This document shows, piece after piece, positions 60,717 to 64,000 of a stretch of DNA of 64,000 nt. Origin of the DNA: Pohlia nutans. Its lineage: Eukaryota; Streptophyta; Bryopsida; Bryales; Mniaceae. The notes under the pieces were generated by a model. That model made no database searches, was not told the origin of the DNA, and saw only the letters and a list, made by a program, of their open reading frames with translations. The DNA lies in NCBI GenBank assembly GCA_022496805.1, contig CM040103.1, positions 10,000,001-10,064,000 of the forward strand. The letters are read 5' to 3'. The translations under genes and the position numbers were made by a program. How positions within the stretch are numbered: position 1 is the stretch's first letter; each line of letters starts with the position of its first letter.

Positions 60717-61664
60717 ATGTATAATCCACTTTGTATAATTTTTTGCATATTATCATTGAAATTTATATTTGATCCTTGTAATCAATACATTGAAGCTAGA
60801 ATTACAACATTGGACACTCTGATTGAGCTCTCTAACTTTCATGGAGAAAATGTTAGACTCTTTTGCTTTGAGAAAACAATTGACCGAGCCCTATCACCGC
60901 AACCTATTTGGGTGCCTATTTTGAATCAAGATTTAGTTGCTTGGACTATTTTACCAGTGGAATATGGAAAATCTTTGCTTGAAGAGGTACTTCATTGCCA
61001 ATTCAGAAAATATAAACGACAATGGAATTGCGCAGAAGAACTTATCATAGAACAATGTGTGTGGGAGAATCCTCAATCAATAGTGATGCGCGGTAGCCTT
61101 TCTACTCACGATAATTGTCCACAATGTGATCAAAGAAATACTCATGGTGAAATTTCATGTCGCTGGGCAATTTTGGATAATGGATTGTACCTCAAAGAAT
61201 ATAGTCCGAATCAACGTGCCAGTTTCTATTTTCGAAAGCAAAGTTGGATAGACGGTGATCCAGAGCGGAAGAATCTTGCGTTAAATGAACATTTGTATCA
61301 AATTGAAATTAGAAATGACATCGACAGTGTGGTGAGGATAACATGTCCAAAATTTATGAATAGACCTATAAATCTTCGTGCTCGCTCTAGTAGAGTTGGA
61401 GCTCCAGTTTGGTACAAACGATTGGATATTTTAGAAAATATGAATTGGTTTGATACTTGGACTTGTGATTTCTTGGTTGTAGCAACAAACAAACATCGCA
61501 ATAGTGTGAACATTTGGACGCCTCCTGGCGAAGTTCCACCAATTTTACAGGACCCACCATGTATTGATTGTGCATGGAAGTTGACTGATGATAGCATTTT
61601 ACTTGATATGAGGGATTGTACTCATAATACGCATGTTTGGCAACATGCGCATCATTGGGTATAA
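60717..61664 (+). CDS. Uncharacterised intronless 315-codon reading frame
   Basis: I do not recognise this protein. The frame is uninterrupted for 948 bases in DNA that is otherwise very AT-rich, and its base composition is clearly richer in GC than both flanks, which favours real coding sequence. The first ~25 residues are hydrophobic and could be a signal or anchor, though the true start may be a later Met or an upstream exon. Residues from about 30 on are polar and tryptophan-rich. A CPQC pair (about residue 138) with further cysteines (SCRW, TCPKF, PPCIDC, RDC) suggests a metal-binding or disulphide-linked fold. The C-terminus is rich in His and Trp (HVWQHAHHWV). There is no transposase, polymerase or protease motif that I can see. 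It could be a lineage-specific gene, an exon of a longer gene, or a horizontally acquired or transposon-carried gene. Confidence 0.55.
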   Translation: MYNPLCIIFCILSLKFIFDPCNQYIEARITTLDTLIELSNFHGENVRLFCFEKTIDRALSPQPIWVPILNQDLVAWTILPVEYGKSLLEEVLHCQFRKYKRQWNCAEELIIEQCVWENPQSIVMRGSLSTHDNCPQCDQRNTHGEISCRWAILDNGLYLKEYSPNQRASFYFRKQSWIDGDPERKNLALNEHLYQIEIRNDIDSVVRITCPKFMNRPINLRARSSRVGAPVWYKRLDILENMNWFDTWTCDFLVVATNKHRNSVNIWTPPGEVPPILQDPPCIDCAWKLTDDSILLDMRDCTHNTHVWQHAHHWV

Positions 61665-64000
61665 GACAACTCATTTGTTTAATTTTTTTTGGGTAGAAAT
61701 CAATTTTATTTGCGCTTCTTTCTAATTCATTACAATAATTTTGTACACTGCCCTTTAAAAACAAGAAAAAAAAATTAGTGACACTTTTTGATTATACTAT
61801 TTTCCAAATATATATAAAGTTGCTCAAATGTATAGTATTGTTGTCAAAAAAAAACATCCTTTGATGTTTGTGTAGTTTGGTATATATTATTTTTTTCAAT
61901 GAATCTTTAATTTAAACTATCAAATATGATTTTAATGAAGGACCTACAATTTTTTTCACAAGCATTTTTTATTTAATGGAAAAGAAATTTTATCATAATA
62001 TTTTCATGAATCATGTGATACTTAGAATAAAAATAGGAAAATCTTAGTTGATCGTAAATTATACACCTTCATTGAGATTATGGTGTGATAAATAATATAA
62101 ACATTTCTATTATTGCTTGTATTTTTTTATTACTATAATATATTCAAAATACAATATATCAAATTACGATAGGGTATCATATCACCAAAATCTATGCGCA
62201 AGATATAAAATTGTTCAATATAATATCAAAAAATACTGTAAGATTTTATTATTGATAAATCAAATTGTCATAAATATATATTTTATTTTACTAAAGTATA
62301 GTTGGACTTAGAAAATTATAGAATTGGATTGCATTAAAGAATGATCAAATCTTGTTATTTGCGTTTTTTCCTTTAATTTTTATAGTAAATCAGATAGTTT
62401 ATTAAATGAAGCCAACCTTAAAACAAAAAAAACATATACTAGTATTTGGTTATTATTCATGTATAATTTTTTTGATATTATCAACGTGAAGGTATGAAAT
62501 TAAAACTAAAATTATAGATTTTAATATTCTTCATGTGATTTCTTTATGTTTTAAAAATTTCCATGTAGTATTAGATAATTATTTATTTATTTATATTTGA
62601 ACTAAGCGTGCTATGGAGTTTATAGTAAATATATTACAAATTTTATAACCACTAATCACTTGGTAACATTTTTACTATTTGTTTCCAAATTCTTGATTGG
62701 TTTGTGATTTTTTTTTTTAAATTTAAAAAACAAATTTATTTGTTGATTTTTGCACATGACTTCAAACATTCACTATATTTTTATTAAATTTGAGATCCTC
62801 AAAATTTGTTACAAAGTTTAAAATTTTATTTCAAATATTAATATTTCTTATTTTTATACGTCACATTGTAAAAAAATAAAAGATGAAGATATTCAAAATG
62901 AGAACATCTAATTAGTATTTTACACAAAGGAATGAAATCATGCATTAATAAGAGACTTTATTCAAATTTCTATTATCAAAACACAAAAGTATTCTATAAA
63001 AATATCTTGATTGAATTTCTTATAGAATTAGTTGTAGTCAATTCAGAAATTGTGCAAAAATCTACTCACCATTCATATTTTTTTAGTGTGCAATTTTTGT
63101 TTGAACTAGAAGTACGAAGTGTTTATAAATTTAAGTGCAAAGCAGGTAGATAAATAGAAACTCCAATTCTCTTTCGAGGCCAATGTAAATAATAAAGTAC
63201 AAAGTACTTATATTACACTAGAATCAATAGTATATAGATGATTAAATAAATGAATTGTAGAGATTTTGGGCAATAAAATCTCTTAGTATGCTTACAATGA
63301 TAGGGGTTGTCACACCTATTCCTAGAAGTTTGATTCTCTCACTTTGGAAGAGAAACGTGGAACCAATCGTGGTCTTTATCTACAAAGAAGGTGTGACTCC
63401 CCTTGAAGCTATAAGAAGAATGAATACAAACACGACAAGACACGTCCTAGAATTTTCCTCATTTTTGAGAGCCATTTTCGTCTTTGTATTTTCACTTCTA
63501 TGAGATTTTTTTTGTTTCTTTCCATTAGTAATACCAAGGGAAGCCAAAGATTTAAAATTTTACCCGAATGGACCATTTTAGATATTATTATTGTTGGTCC
63601 AAAGTAGGTTATCACAATATGTTCTTCCTATTACTATTTTTGTTTTTTCTCATATCTGGATGACGAATGAATCTTAAATTAGAAAATTTGAATGAAATGG
63701 ATAGAAAATTCAATCTACACGCATTGAAAAAAAACGACTTGATCATACATAAAATCATGGTCTTATGGATGGTCAAAGGTTTGTTGACTTTGGAGAAAGC
63801 TCCAACTTTTTATGTCTAATTCTTACTAAATATTGACTATTTTCTCAAACAAAACAACTTCACTAGATGAACAATGCAATTTGAATAAGGGTTTCAATTC
63901 AACACATTGAACAAAATGGAATATTGGGGTACTAAATTGGAATTTTCGTCCCAAATGACCTGACGGGCCCCTTAGGTATTTAGGGGTTAATCTTCTCCAC
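61665..64000. other. AT-rich DNA ending in a piggyBac-like right end
   Basis: Extremely AT-rich with no recognised gene. Near the window edge GGTATTTAGGGG precedes TTAA at 63987-63990, a right terminus of the TTAA-flanked family; its left end was not found. Confidence 0.5.

Noticed and set aside
9380..63990. An autonomous piggyBac transposase gene in the window
   Set aside because: None of the bracketed elements exceeds about 0.85 kb or contains a long frame with an acidic catalytic pattern.

Overview
This is nuclear DNA from a land plant. Five interrupted protein genes with GT-AG introns were rebuilt exon by exon: a KANADI-type GARP transcription factor (minus, 412-2438), a sterol delta-7 reductase (DWF5/DHCR7, minus, 15391-23788), a TOM1-like VHS/GAT protein (minus, 25384-29080, possibly extending to 25069), an endo-beta-mannosidase of glycoside hydrolase family 2 (plus, 32130-37481) and an EB1 microtubule plus-end protein (plus, 49037-50226). 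The protein set and the divergence of the tails suggest a non-seed plant such as a bryophyte or lycophyte, but this is a weak inference and the species cannot be fixed from the window.

Layout. 1-4.2 kb: KANADI with its leader and microsatellites. 4.2-5.5 kb: a 165-bp minisatellite carrying CACTA-type miniature elements. 5.5-15.4 kb: AT-rich repeat land with two imperfect tandem-repeat fields and transposon relics. 15.4-29.1 kb: two minus-strand genes in tandem. 29.1-37.5 kb: a gap, a triplicated leader sequence and the mannosidase gene; the TOM1-like and mannosidase genes are divergent. 37.5-48.4 kb: dense nested DNA transposons. 48.4-50.8 kb: a GC-rich promoter and EB1. 50.8-64 kb: AT-rich DNA with LTR-like and LINE-like fragments and one unexplained 315-codon intronless reading frame.

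The five genes serve separate housekeeping or developmental roles (organ polarity, sterol synthesis, ubiquitin-cargo sorting, N-glycan turnover, microtubule tips); no operon-like logic is expected or seen.

The most unusual content is a family of 0.35-0.8 kb non-autonomous elements whose ends read CCCCTAA and which sit between TTAA (once CTAA) direct repeats, the terminal signature of the piggyBac superfamily. They carry a subterminal hairpin whose stem appears to covary between copies. Other points of note are a perfect 26-bp inverted repeat joining the KANADI coding region to its upstream leader, an hAT-type MITE whose empty site is preserved elsewhere in the window, a CACTA MITE duplicated along with its host minisatellite, and two possible C-termini for the TOM1-like protein.
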